From: Bromus sterilis
Taxonomy: Eukaryota > Streptophyta > Magnoliopsida > Poales > Poaceae
Assembly (NCBI GenBank): GCA_950022295.1
Contig: OX465599.1
Span: forward strand, 278,587,501-278,651,500
Direction of reading: 5' to 3'
Length of the DNA stretch: 64,000 nt
Below the pieces are notes generated by a model that searched no databases, was not told the DNA's origin, and worked only from the letters and a program-made list of their open reading frames with translations. Position 1 is the first letter of the stretch. The number at the start of each line of letters is the position of its first letter. The translations under genes were made by a program, and so were the position numbers. Positions 35,100 to 47,318 of the stretch are shown here, one piece after another.

Positions 35100-38000
35100 T
35101 CTATTATAGTATTATAGATAAGAAACAATGGAATATCAGGGGTATTAATGATATTTCTAAATGGAATGCATTAAGAAACAAAATTGCAGAAACAGATTGT
35201 GATATACTATGTATTCAAGAGACAAAAAGAGAGAATTTTGATGTTAGATATATGAGAAATTTCTGATCCATAAATATCAATTTTTTTGATTATTTTCCCT
35301 CTGGTGGAATTCTAACTGCATGGAATGGAAATATATTTGATGTGGAAACTCTTTAAAAAAATGATTACTCTATTTCCATGAGATTTAGTTCCAAGCACTT
35401 AGGAGACAAACGGATCTTAACAAATATATATGGTCCATGTCAAGATAATGAGAGACATGAATTCACTGAATGGTTTCAGAACATAGACATGCCATATGAC
35501 ACTAAATGGATAATTATGGGAGATTTAAACAATACCAGATATCCAAGTGACAAAACATTCCTAGTGGTAATACAGATGACATGCTTAAATTCAATGAGCA
35601 ATCAATTATCTGGGTTTGGTTGAGATTCCACTTAAAGGCAAACAATTTACATGGAGCAATATGCAAAATGATCCTCTGCTGCAAAAATTGGATTGGATTT
35701 TCACTTCTGAATCATGGACAACCCACTATCCTAGTATATAGGCACATGCACTGGCTAAACCAATATCTGATCATTATCCTTGTCACATTCAGATTAGTAC
35801 CTTCATTCCCAAACCTTCAATATTCAGATTTGAAAAATACTGATTAAACATTGAGGGATTGTATGATGTGGTGAAGGAGAACTGGAACAGAGACATTATT
35901 AGCAAAAACAATCCGCATAGACTCACAGCTAAATTTAAGAGGCTCGGATAGGGATTAAAGAGATGGTCTAAGGAGGTATCTGGTTTCAAGGCTTCCATCA
36001 AGGCCACTAAAGAAATGATACTTTTATTTGACACTTTTGAAGAATTTAGAAATCTTACCACAATTAAATGTAATGGCAGACATCTATTAAAATAACACTT
36101 ACTGAAAGAATTGGAGATTCAGATGATTTACTGGAAGCAGAGAGCCACTATCATATGGGTTAAATTTGGTGAAACCAACTCAAAGTTTTTTCAAGCTAGG
36201 GCCACTATTAAATACAAAAACAATCATATCTCATGTCTAGAGGATGATAATGATATGATTCACACTGAGCATCATGAGCAGGCCAACTTGTTATGGCAAG
36301 CTTTCAAAGACAGGCTATGTGTATCTGTTCCTACCATGGATACACTTTGCATATCAGATCTCATTGTCAGGCATGAGGAATTACATACTCTGGAAGTACC
36401 TTTCACCAAAGAGGAGATTGATCAGACTGTCAAAGAATTGTCAAATGATAAAGTCCCAGGACCATATGGTTTTAATACCAATTTTATTAAGAAATGCTGG
36501 CACATTACAGCTCATGAATTCTATGAACTTATAGATTATTTGTACAATGCCAAAATTGGCTTGCAGGGTATTAATGCATCTTTCATAGCCCTCATTCCCA
36601 AGAAGGATGTACCACTATATGCTGCTGACGAGGGGATACCCCCACGACTCCTCATCGTGAGGGTACCTGGTGCGGGTCAAGACTAGTGGCCCACTAGAAG
36701 GTTCGGAAGGCCCAAGATCAACCCACCCGAAGCACCAACGACTGCGCCGACATGGAGTCCAAGACTTGGCAAGCAAGATTAGATAGAATAGGAAAGTCTC
36801 CTTGTAAACCCAGACGGACTCCTCGAGACCCAACCTAGTATATAAAGGCTGGGAGAGGAGACGTCTAGGGCACCCAATATCTCCAAGATCCATTGCAATA
36901 GCTCTGGCTTGAGCAATCTGGCCAGAATACGCACTGTAATCGCCTCCACCATATAATACATCGAGCAGGAAGTAGGGGTTTTAACGATCGAGGGCCCTGA
37001 ACCTGGGTAAATCCCTGTCTCCTGTTAGCCGACGAGATCACCAACCTTGCACTCCTTCTTCTAAGATCAAACCCAGGGTACCTAACCATGGGACTTGCCG
37101 AGATTAATCCTCGTCAATTGGCGCCGACCGTGTGGCATGAGCGACATCGGCATATGCCCAAACTTGAGAACCTGGGCGCAACACCGAGTTTCCACACTCG
37201 AAGCCCCACAAGATTATCACTATTGAATTTCTCCATCAAGATTATCACCAAGATACTTGAAAACAGACTTCAAAAAATCATTTTGCAATTGGTACATCAA
37301 AATCAATATGGATTCTTGAACAACAGATCTATTCAAGATTGCATTGCTTGGGCATATGAATATATTCATCAATGCCATTCTTCTACATAGGGACTGATGA
37401 TTATCAAACTGTACTTTGAGAAAGCATTTGGTATTATAGAACATCAAGCCATCAAGGATATGATGATTGCTAGAGGATTGGAACAAAATGGATGAAATGG
37501 ATGGATATGATTCTAGATTCTGGTTCATCATCTGTGTTGCTTAATGGAATTCCTGGAAAAAAAATTCACTGCAAAAGGGGAGTCAGACAAGGGGATCCAC
37601 TATCACCTCTATTATTTGTTATGACATTAAATATTCTACAGACCATGCTAAATGAAGCAATGAACCAGCAACTCATTGATAGTCCTTTGGAACAACATGA
37701 AAACACTGGGTTTCCTATAATTCAACATGCAGATGATACTATTCTGATTATGAAAGGTGATACTTATCAGATACATCACTTGAAATGCTTGCTACAACAT
37801 TTCAATCTCTTCACAGGTATGAAGATCAACTATAGTAAATCAATGATTGTTTCCATCAATACACAACAAAGCAAGATGGAATCTTTGGCTGGAATTATGG
37901 AATGTGGCATTGGTAATTTACCCTTCACTTGTCTGGGACTATCACTAAGACTGAATAAACCTAGAATGAATGATTTCCTTCCTGTCCTCAAAACAATTGA

Positions 38001-39375
38001 TTCAAGACTATCTGGATGCTCCATTTTTCTATCTTATGGAAAAATTGACTCTTCTGAAGGTTGTATTCACAAGTTTTCCTACATTCCGTATGAGCTCTCT
38101 CAACATACCCGTGGGGGTTATGGAGCAGATCAAAAAATACATCAGGCACTGCTTCTGGAGAAAGTATGCTATGGAAGATAAAGGGTCGACTCTCATTGCG
38201 TGGTCCAAAGTATGTAAATCTAAAGAACAAGGAGGACTAGGGGTACTGGATTTGTCCATACACAACAGATGTTTGTTAATGAAACATGTCCATAAATTCA
38301 TGAACAAAATGGCTCTTCCTTGGATTAACCTCATCTGGAATTCATATTATCCTAATGGCATCATACGTGATATAGTGGTTGGTTCATTCTGGTGGATAAA
38401 TATTTGCAAACTAATGACACAGTTCAAATCATGAACAATTGCACCATTGGAAGGGGTGACACTATTTAGAAATGGCAAGATAATTGGGGACAAGGCATTA
38501 TGAAAGATATTTATCCCCAATTATACTCTTTTGCTATAGATAAGACAAGCACATTTTCTCAAGTCAAGTCTCAGAACAATCTGTTTGAATCATTTCACAT
38601 CCCTCTATCTACAGAAGCATATCAGCAGCTGCAGCAAATCCAACTACCTTTGAATGATATGAAGGTGCTGGACACACATGACACATGAAGCATTAGAAAA
38701 GGAACCACGTACTTTTCTGCCAGCAAAATATACAGAGCTATGTTTCCTTCAGGACATACACATGTCATATTCAAGTATATTTGGAAGAATGCTTGTGTTT
38801 TCAGATACAAGATCTTCATTTGGTTGGTGACTTATGACAGAATCAACACTAGAAACCTACTAAACAGAAAATCTTTTCACAATCAACCAATTGAATGTAT
38901 ACTATTCAATGCTAGGATTGAAGAAACATGTCTGCACCTGCTGCGGGATTGCACATTTGCATTAGAATGTTGGGATTCCATTTTCCCTAACAGACATAGA
39001 GGCATATCAGTGATTGATAACATCACTTTAATGAGGGAAGCCATCTCTGCTCCATATGCAATGGAAATTATCATCATGGATTGTTGGCACATTTGAATGA
39101 TGATAAACAACAAGATTTTCAACAATGCTAGACATGCAGTCAGAACATGGAGAATTCAGCTTCATAAAGACTTAAACCTGTTGTTACACAGGATTAAGGA
39201 CAGTTACAGAGAAGCACTATCCATTTCGTTAGCATCACATCTTAGTTAATGATTTTCATGTATTTTATTTTTCCTCGACCCGGTATTGGATGATTTTTTG
39301 AAGCTTTGCATTTGTACATTTATATTAATAAAATGCCATAGAACAAATGTTCTATGGTATTTAGCTTCAAAAAAA
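35100..39375 (+). pseudogene. LINE (non-LTR retrotransposon) ORF2, decayed
   Basis: Frames from 35110 to 39096 give a complete LINE ORF2 order. The endonuclease has WNIRGIND, CIQETK, IIMGDLNN and SDHYPC (35130-35800). A connecting region contains WVKFGETNSKFF. Reverse transcriptase follows: KVPGPYGFNTNF, FIALIPKK, then after an inserted LTR stub NQYGFLNNRSIQDC, GVRQGDPLSPLLF and HADDTILI, where the usual F of FADD is H. The C-terminus has an RVT zinc-finger-like IEETCLHLLRDCTF. ORF2 normally nicks target DNA and primes reverse transcription there. At least eight stops or frameshifts break it. The 3' end carries AATAAA and an A8 tract at 39368-39375. No ORF1 is visible upstream, so it is 5' truncated or its start has diverged. 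Confidence 0.85.
36626..37205 (+). mobile_element. LTR plus PBS stub inserted in the LINE
   Basis: A complete LTR (36626-37116, 491 bp) starts TGACGAGGGG and ends CCTCGTCA. TATATAAAG at 36839 is its TATA box. Two bases later TGGCGCCGACCG begins the PBS, and about 85 bp of internal DNA follow before LINE RT sequence resumes at about 37206. This is the family whose 5' end is at 6985-7431. The rest of the element and its second LTR are deleted, and no target duplication can be matched. Confidence 0.85.
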
Positions 39376-39634
39376 ACATCACATCTCTTAGCAGCCAATT
39401 ATCCTCCCAGATATTGATGTCCCCTCCTTTACCAATTGTGTTAATCAACCCATGTCTCAGTACATCTCGTTCTTCAATGACAGCTCTCCATATTTGGCTC
39501 GGACGACCTCCCGGTTCAACATGCATAATTGAAAGTATGATGGGAAATAGACACTTTTCAAAATTCGGGAACTCAAGGACTTGGAAGCAAGGATAGAATA
39601 AACAACTCAAAATCTTTAAACGAAGACCTCTCAT
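39376..39634 (-). pseudogene. Fragment of a second LINE, opposite strand
   Basis: The minus strand reads GRPSQIWRAVIEERDVLRHG and IGKGGDINIWEDNWL, the block between RT and the zinc finger in plant LINE ORF2. The first LINE's poly(A) end lies exactly at its border, so that LINE probably inserted into this one. An inverted repeat GCCATAGAAC/GTTCTATGGT at 39338-39361 lies across the join. Confidence 0.65.
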
Positions 39635-39796
39635 ACCTTTTACATTTTAACTAGTGATCGCAAAATATATCTGCTACCTGCTGCTCAGGGCAAGTTTTGT
39701 TTAGAACCATCCGGAACAACAAGTCAGTCTTTCCATACATAAACGTAGTTATTTGGTCCACTAAAACCGGTCCATCATAGGAGACATGTTTCTCAT

Positions 39797-41232
39797 TTGG
39801 CCCGTGCTAGCACTTTGAGCTTAGCAATTGACCCTTCTTTCCAGTTTTGCCGTCACGCTGGGTGCCTACCCCGCTGGCGAGCGGCGCTGCTCCCGAAGAG
39901 CGGGCGACTCCTGCTAATAAAATCGGTGTTGTGCGCGGTCCCGATTCACAGCATGCTGGCCTTGGATCTTCCGACGAAGACCATTGGAGCGATGATCAAA
40001 ATATGCAGAGGCTTCTTGTGGACTGGCAGTACGGAGGCTAAGGGCGGGAATTGCGCGGTGGTTTGGGATGTGGTTTGCAGGCCCACGTGGGCCGGTGGGC
40101 TGGGCGTGCCCGGCCTGCGTTGGCTCAACCAGGCTTTGCAGGCTCGTTGGCCATGGCTGAAGAGGACCGATGCGGCGAGACCTTGGGGGGGATTTCCTAT
40201 CCCGGTCCATGTGGAGTCCAGGGCGCTATTCTAGGCGGCGGCCAGGGCATCAGTGGGGGACGGCACCTCCACGATCTTTTGGGAGGATCGCCGGCTCGAT
40301 TGCTTACGACTTTGAGAGATCGACCCTCTACTGTATGCGAGGGTCCCCGGCAAAGTGAAAACTTCGATGTCGGTGAGTATGGCCCTGGAGAGGGATAGCT
40401 GGGAGAGGGCCCTGGGCCCTAACTTGGAGGCGACGGAGCTGGAGCAATTCTTGCAGCTCTGGCAAAGGATCCAGCAAGTGTAGCTTGTGGCTGGCAACCC
40501 GGACACGATCGTTTGGTCCTGGGAGTGGGAGGGCCACTTCTCGGCACGCTCGGCCTATGCGGTGAGGTTTGCGGGCCTCGAGGTCTCGCCCTTGGCAGAT
40601 TTTACGCGTAGATCGAGGGGGCCATTGCGATGTCGATTCTTCGCATGGGTGGCCTTCAAGGATAGATGTTGGACGGCAGACATGCTGGCTAGGAGGGATT
40701 TACCTCGTCCGGCGGCCTGCCCGTTGTGCGACCAGCACCCAGAGGATATATCCCATCTTCTGGTGGGATGTGTCTTTTCCCGCACGGTTTGGCACGGGAC
40801 TCTCGGGAGGTTCGGCCGTCTGGACTTGGTGACGTGCACTGGGGAGCACTTGAGTGACTGGATTTCCCGGTGTGATAGGCGAGTGGATGAGCGGAATTGA
40901 CCAGGGCCATTTGCTTGTTGGTTATGTGGGAAATCTAGAAGCATCGAAACAGGATCGTGTTTGAGGGCGTCACGCTATCCATGTCGGAGGTCTTGCGGAA
41001 GATTCAGGACGAAGGCGAGGCTTGGCGGCGTGCGGGGCTCCTCAAGGAGGCTCATGATGAGGCGGATAGGCGGGTCACTGTGAGATAGAGGCTACGTGTG
41101 TGTAGTAGCGTTGTGTGGGGTGTTCGGCTTCCTATGTGAGAAGGGGCCGAGCGTTGTACTACGGTGGACTTAGGACTCTCTTCCACTCTCTCTTTAATAT
41201 ATGATACGTATGCTGGTGCGTTTTTGAGAAAA
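39797..41232 (+). pseudogene. C-terminal part of a third, GC-rich LINE ORF2
   Basis: Frames 39797-40234, 40230-40480 and 40487-40900 form one LINE C-terminus: LPKSGRLLLIKSVLCAVP and IKICRGFLWTG (after the RT), WAGGLGVPGLRWLNQALQ, then FFAWVAFKDRCWTADMLARR and the zinc-finger-like CPLCDQHPEDISHLLVGCVF. Stops and a frameshift break it. The tail (41090-41232) ends in TATATGATACGTATG...GAGAAAAA, a usual plant LINE 3' end. The base composition differs sharply from the AT-rich LINE to the left, so it is an independent copy of a different family, with its 5' part missing. Confidence 0.8.
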
Positions 41233-41770
41233 AGTTTTGTCGTCACGTTCCGTCAATGATCATGTTGCCAACATTGTGTGATATTCCCCAACGTTGTTAA
41301 TTCTCATATGTGCACCTCTCACCTTTCATGGAATGAATAGCTGGACCGTGAAAGCAAAATGACCTGGGATCGGACCATCGGACAAGCATTGTCGACATTA
41401 TTGGATGCGAACCTTCGGTACTGTTGACGATAGTATGAATCATAGTTGCCGGAATGCTCTGCGTTACTGCCACATGCGACTTCCGAACCGAACCGGTGCA
41501 GCTGCTCCACGCAAGAATGTTGTCATCGTGTTCGTGTGTGTGGGACACACGATGTGTGTATGGAATATGGATGGATCACCACGGACCACATGTTTAACGG
41601 ATCAAACCATGCCACGCGCTCTTCAGGAGCTAGTCAGGCGCAGTGGAGCAATCCAAGTCACATATAATCCGGCTATACTTAACGGCAGTACCGAAGACGC
41701 AAACGTCTCGGAATTAAGAGTGCCAATCAATCAGGCAGGGGAAAGGGGGATTCGATCGAGCATGCGTATC
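41233..41770. other. No recognised feature
   Basis: ORFs here (for example 41405-41866) show no domain, and overlapping frames exist on both strands. It may be a continuation of the tandem region that follows. Confidence 0.4.
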
Positions 41771-41776
41771 TTGCTC

Positions 41777-42640
41777 TTGATGGCCCGTTTGATCATCGCG
41801 TGTAGCAGAAACAGTGACCGGCATGCCAGGGATCATTATAAAACACAACGACCGAAAATGCCTTGAATCACAACCTTCCAAACACAAGGTCAATATGTGT
41901 ACGTAGAGAAAGAAACATAAAGATCTACATCAAAGAATAAAAGAAAAACCTTAAGAACTAGAGAGCAATGAATAGAGTCCTTTATAAAAATACAAGTTTG
42001 TTGTTGATGGCCCGTTTGATCATCGCGTGTAGCAGCAACAATGACGGGCATGCCAGGGACCATTACAAAATACAGCAACCGAAAATACCTTGGCAGAATC
42101 ACAACCTTCCAAGCACAAGGTCACGCGCTTATTGAGCTTTTCTGTAAGGGAGTTCTAATTTCATTCGTTTATGTATTGGCTAGGGACATCCTAACGGTCT
42201 CTGCAATATGTGTACGCAGAGAAAGAAACATGAAGATCAACATCAAAGAATAAAGGAAAAACCTTAAGGATCTAGAGAGCAACGAATAGAGTCATTTATA
42301 AAAATGCAAGCTTGTTGTTGATGGCCTGTTTGATCATCGCGTGTAGCAGGAACAGTGACGGGCATGCCAGGGACCATTACAAAATACAGCGACCGAAGAT
42401 GTCGTGGCAGAATCACAACCTTCCAAGCACAAGGTCACGCGCTTATTGAGCTTTGCTGTAAGAGAGTTCTAATTTGATTCATTTATGTATTGGCTAGGGA
42501 CGTCCTAACGGCCTTTGCAGTATGTGTATGCAGAGAAAGAGACATGAAGATCTACCTCAAAGAATAAAAGAAAAACCTTAAGGATCTAGAGAGCAACTAA
42601 TAGAGCCATTTATAAAAGTACAAGCTTACAAGATTTCCAA
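41777..42640. repeat. Tandem repeat, ~314-bp unit, three copies
   Basis: TTGATGGCCCGTTTGATCAT begins at 41777, 42004 and (one change) 42318. Copies 2 and 3 are 314 bp apart and alike throughout. Copy 1 is 227 bp because about 87 bp (from CACGCGCTTATTGAG to CTAACGG) are missing. No coding potential is visible. Confidence 0.92.
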
Positions 42641-43020
42641 TGATGATCTATGTATATCCTTGAGGTAAATAGTGAAGTTGTGCATGTGCGATGGTGAAAG
42701 AAATTTTACCTCGATGTGAGGGGCGCCCTACATGTTATATAGCAGGGGTGCAAATCCCTGAACAGTGCATACAACGTTGGAGATTTTATAGGGGATTACA
42801 ATATGAACTCCAAAATCATCTTCCACCATAAAAAAATAAAAAAAATTTGAGCTCTTTTTGTATATTTTTTCTTTTTTCTAGTCTCCCCGGGTGCAACCCG
42901 GGCACCGAATCGCTGCATCCCACAACACATCAGTTACAAAAACTGAACAACCTGAATCTCCTAGCCTAACAACCCTAGTCTATCTTCAAAGTAGAGGGGT
43001 GTGATATGTTTAAAGGGTTT
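42641..43020. other. No recognised gene; CCCGGG palindrome
   Basis: AT-rich DNA except a short inverted repeat CCCCGGGTGCAACCCGGGCACC-like at 42885-42906. The segment may belong to the Copia remnant on its right. Confidence 0.4.
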
Positions 43021-43172
43021 TTCTAGGACACATCTAGATGTGCCCTAGTTATTGCACATCTAAGTAATTCAATCAAATTAGAAAGAAAAAAGAAAAAGAA
43101 AAAATGACTGCATGAATCTTTTTTTTAATTGATGGTATAAAATTTAGATGCGCAATACTTGCCCTAACAAAT
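43021..43172. mobile_element. Candidate MITE
   Basis: The left side has CTAGGACACATCTAGATGTG followed by ATTGCACATCTAA; the right side, inverted, reads GTTAGGGCAAGTATTGCGCA then TCTAAATTT. The pattern of two nested inverted repeats separated by an A-rich filler resembles a MITE common near wheat genes. Ends are approximate. Confidence 0.5.
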
Positions 43173-43197
43173 TTGATGTTTTAAAACCCTCCATTAA

Positions 43198-43290
43198 TCA
43201 CAAATTCATCAAGTTAAGATTACGTTTGAAGTCTTCAAAGCTTCGTGAAGGCAACGATTTTGTGAATCCATCTGCAATTTGATCTCTGGA
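43198..43290 (-). pseudogene. Last codons of a Copia RNase H
   Basis: The minus strand encodes DQIADGFTKSLPSRSFEDFK followed by RNLNLMNL and a stop at 43200-43198. The phrase (Q)xADxFTKxLP is the usual end of a Copia polyprotein. Sequence further right is no longer readable as protein and is cut by the LTR at 43521. Confidence 0.75.
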
Positions 43291-43520
43291 ATGCACAAAC
43301 CTCGTTCATCGTCCCTTAATTGAGCTAAGTCCCCAACTGAGTGTTTATCCAGAGAGACAAAATTCTTCTCCAGTGGCTCAAATAGTTTTTTTTGTAGAAT
43401 TCAGAAATATATAATTTCAAGTTCTCATGTCCAGTTGTAGTGCCCTCTTGTTCTAGATGCACGATTTTTCCCTCCTATGTTTTCTATTTGCGATTAAATG
43501 GAAAATTTGAGTATTGTTAT

Positions 43521-45066
43521 TGTTGGGAAACGTAGTAGAAAACAAAAAAATTCGGCCTACGAATCAAGAACCCAAGATCATCCAAGAAGATTGCATACAA
43601 GGTTTTAGGTCATGGCTCACCAACCGATGTAGCGGAAGTAGAGTTGGTGAAGACCGTCGGTGCAGATCCCCGCAGATAGGAATTTCAATGACCTCCCAAC
43701 CGCGAGGATATCGATCCCGCGTACCGTTCCACGATCCGTTGCGCGATATGTCCCGCGAACCGTCCCGATCAAGTCCCACGAACAAGTCCCTCGAACATGA
43801 TCTCCGAGGAAGAAGAAGGACCTCGAAGAAAGATCAAAGGTATGATCCCTCTACCGGTATCCACACATCCCGATGTAGCAATCCAGCAGCGCTCCGCCGT
43901 CCAGAGAAGAACGCCACCGAGAGAAACTAGAGGGAGAAGAGTCTAGCGGCGTCCGAACTAGAACGATCTAGCCCAAAGAGAATTAGAGGCGCGTGGGATT
44001 TAACTGGGGCAGCCTTGGGGCTTTTCTGGTGTATCTTTGGGGCTACCCCTGCCCCCGAATATATAGGTGGAAGCCTGGGGTCGCAACTTGGGCGAGGGTT
44101 CTCCCCAAAGTCGGTTTTGGCCACCAGGAGGAGTCCAACACGGATTTCAGTACGAAACGCCACGGACTACGGCGTCTAGGGGGGAAACGCCAGGGACCCT
44201 GGCGTTTTTCCCTGGCCCCCAAGGAAAGTCTATTTCCCACCGACCTATGGCCGTGTGGACCTTCCTACTTGGCCTAGCTTCGGTTTCCGCGTCTTGGAGA
44301 GTTCCATAACCCTCCGGATACTTCCATAAGCTCCCGGGAACCTCCCGGAAACTCCCAGAACATTTTTGGAGCTCCCGAAACAATTTCCCGATGTTTCGTA
44401 ACCTTTCCACAACTATTACCGAATGTTGCAAAACCTTCCGAGACTATCATGGATATCTTGTTACCACTTCAAGACTCTTCTTGAATATTCTGGAATCATC
44501 CGAGACCATTCAGGAATATTCCGAAACCATTCGGTACCACCTAGAACACTTCTAGTGCTACCCGGAAACACTTCCAGTTCCACCCGAAACAATTCCGGTA
44601 CCCTTTCTCTTTTCATCTCCTAGTTCTCTAACAGATTACTACTCGTTAAGTGTGTGACCCAATAGGTTCGGTATAATGCGGACATGACTCAGAACATCTT
44701 CCGGACATAGGTCAACAGCCTTTTGTCAATAGCCAATAATCAACAGCGGAGCCATGGACACCCATGTTGACTCCCGCACATACACGAAGAAACTTCGAGT
44801 GAACCATTATGTTTAGCCATGTACCATTCCCTTTGCTTCACGATATATGACAAAGTCAGAGGAGAGAAGTTTGGCACCCATGTGTAACAACTTCTTGAAC
44901 ACAAGCCACTCGTTATCCTCTTTGCTCGTTTGTCTCTATTTCTCGTTATTGTATTCCGGTATCCCCGTGATTAAATCACAATGCGTCTGGCCAGACTTAG
45001 AATGGATACCGTCATACCGAGTGGGCCCAAAGTCAATATCTCTTCATCGTGAAGGAGCAAATCCCA
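43521..45066 (-). mobile_element. Copia LTR, truncated
   Basis: The plus strand starts TGTTGGGAAACGTAGTAGAA (the complement of an LTR end in CCCAACA). A TATATA promoter on the minus strand lies at 44059-44067. It resembles the LTR at 62825-64000 from the first base, and shares CTCGTTAAGTGTG (44644) with the end of that copy. The outer 5' terminus is missing: at 45067 it joins a Gypsy LTR without overlap. Confidence 0.75.
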
Positions 45067-45682
45067 TGAGATGGGATGGAGATGGAGATGGTGCTGATGT
45101 TGGGGATGATGTTGATGATGATCTCGATGATGCCCGTGATGATGATGATGATGATGATGATGATGGCGACTATCTCCCCTTCCGGGAGGTGATCTCCCCG
45201 GTGGAATATGCCCGCCGGAGATGGCTTTTCTCCTCTGTAGGTTTCCGCCCCGTGGCGGCGGCGAAACACGGAAACTCTTCTCTCCTTTAGGGTTTTCACC
45301 CCAGGGGGGTCTTATAGGCGAGAGGGGGCACCGAGGGGGGCCACCAGGCATCCAGGAGGGTACCTGGCGCGGCCAGGAGGGGGCCGCGCCAGGAACCCTT
45401 CTGGCTTCCTGGTGGGTCCCCTCACCTCCTTCCTCGGGTATCCCCGGTCAATCTTCGTAAAAACGATCCCCGTAAATTTTCATCGCATTTGGACTCGATA
45501 TGATTAAGCAACTTGGTGTCCACTTTTCACCGCTAAATTCTGGTTCTGCTGCTTCGGCGCCAGAAAGTTGTAAACTATGTAAAACAAGCCAAAACAACAT
45601 AAGAACAATACTGTAAAGTGGAATATATCAATGAATAGGATGAAATTATGATATAAAATAGTGATGCTTTTTGGACGTATCA
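45067..45682 (-). mobile_element. 3' LTR of the Athila-type element, truncated
   Basis: It begins TGATACGTCCAAAAAGC at 45682 on the minus strand and runs to 45067, where Copia LTR sequence takes over. It matches 58145-58761. It includes a (GAT)n tract at 45110-45166, which creates poly-Asp and poly-His/Ile frames of no meaning, and a CTATAAGAC promoter-like motif at 45311-45319. Confidence 0.85.
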
Positions 45683-45697
45683 ACTCCCCCAAGCTTA
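45683..45697 (-). promoter_or_regulatory. Polypurine tract of the Athila-type element
   Basis: The minus strand reads AAGCTTGGGGGAGT directly before the LTR start, the usual Gypsy PPT for plus-strand priming. Confidence 0.85.
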
Positions 45698-47318
45698 GAC
45701 CTTGCTTGTCCCCAAGCGATTGCTGAGCTCGGTAAACCTGTCCACAAGTTTAGAGAGTGAAGTGTCGATAAATAATACAGATAAGAAGCATCAAGATTTC
45801 TCACCAAACTGAAGCATCCTCAACAGCTACCTCAACTCATAAGGTCCTTATGAGAAAGTAGTAACAATTATAAAAAAGTAGGACCTGGAAAACTCATCAA
45901 ATCATGGAAAACATAGCCTTGGTCAAGGAACAACTAATAACTTTTACTTTTGCTCTTTCACTTATAAAGGAACCAGTTGAAGCTTTGGAAAGAACATGTT
46001 ATCAGTCAAGAAGTGCACAAGTTAACACAAAGGAAGATGTTTACTCAGCATAAGGTTTTGCAAACAACTCACTTATCAAAATATAATGTCAACAAAGATG
46101 TAACATGCTAACTTTCAATGCAGCTTTGTATGCAAGAATCTTTATTAACATCAAGTGTCTGTTCTCTCTCAAGAAGGAAGGAAGTAGGAAGGACTGACTC
46201 AGCACAAAATAACGGATAAACCCCGTGCAAAAGGGTAAGCAGGGAAAACTCATGTGCCATCTCTAGATCAAACAGAATAAAAACAGACTTTTTGGGAGGT
46301 GCATGATCTGTCAACGACTGTTGATAGATAACTCACTCACTTCATGATTTGGACAAGTTTCGAGAAATGGCTCCCATGTGGGGACGATCACATTCCCTTA
46401 AATTCCTTTGTTTATCACTCATAAATGGGCGAAGGAACTTGTGTGTTAGTATTTATCTTTTACGAGCTGGGCACTCATGCCAGTCCCTTCTCGTATTAGG
46501 GGTTTGCAGATTAGACATGCAATCCCAAGATAAAACTTGTCCAAATTAAGAAGATCATGGGTTACCCACCACTTCCTCATGAGCTGAATTAGCGGCACAA
46601 AACATAAGATTTTGAACATCTAGAGATAGCACACAAATTATATACTTTAGGAGTGGTAGTGGAATACCACAAATAGGAAGGTATGGTGGACTCAAGTGCA
46701 AGATGTTGGTTTCAGGGTATGGAAGTACAAGCAGAATTCCGCTTAGTACAGAGTTTTGGTAGCAAGACTTTGAGAGACCAGACAGTTGATGACAACTTAT
46801 ATGCAGGCAATACAAAACATAAACATTAAAACTAGCATGAAACATCAAGTTGTCTTCCTTGTCAACATAACAATTCAAGCATAATAACACAAAGGTTTTT
46901 GCTATGTCGCTACTTTGAGAAAAACATGCTTCTTGTTATGACCAAAGCTATACTTGCCAAGATTTAAATAAAGTTTTCGAAGCCATACCTGATATAAGGT
47001 CAATACTCCCAATAAGAATCAGCTCATAATGTCGATTGCGTGAAGAGAATACCGAGTGCAGCGAAGAAACCAATAGACTTCTCTTGAATATTCCTTCATA
47101 GACGACCCCACACTCACGAATAAAAAGCTCTCCACAAAAGGAGTGATAGACCTCAAAGCAACACCTATTTTATAAAGTAACTTCCCTAGACATGATACGA
47201 CTCTACTTGACTCCTAAAGACAAAGATAAAGATAAAGATACCCGGCACTCCCCCAAGCTTGGAACAAGCTGAGGGGATGCCATTACCCGAGGAGATTTAC
47301 TCCTCATTCTTGTTGTGG
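45698..47318 (-). mobile_element. Noncoding 3' internal region of the Athila-type element
   Basis: 1.6 kb between the accessory ORF and the PPT without a protein-like frame. Confidence 0.7.

Noticed and set aside
41405..41866. 153-codon plus-strand ORF
   Set aside because: No domain, another frame is open in the same place, and its end runs into the tandem repeat.
44847..45351. Poly-Asp and poly-His ORFs
   Set aside because: They come from a (GAT)n microsatellite in the LTR; the same frames appear at 58007-58372 and 60139-60559.
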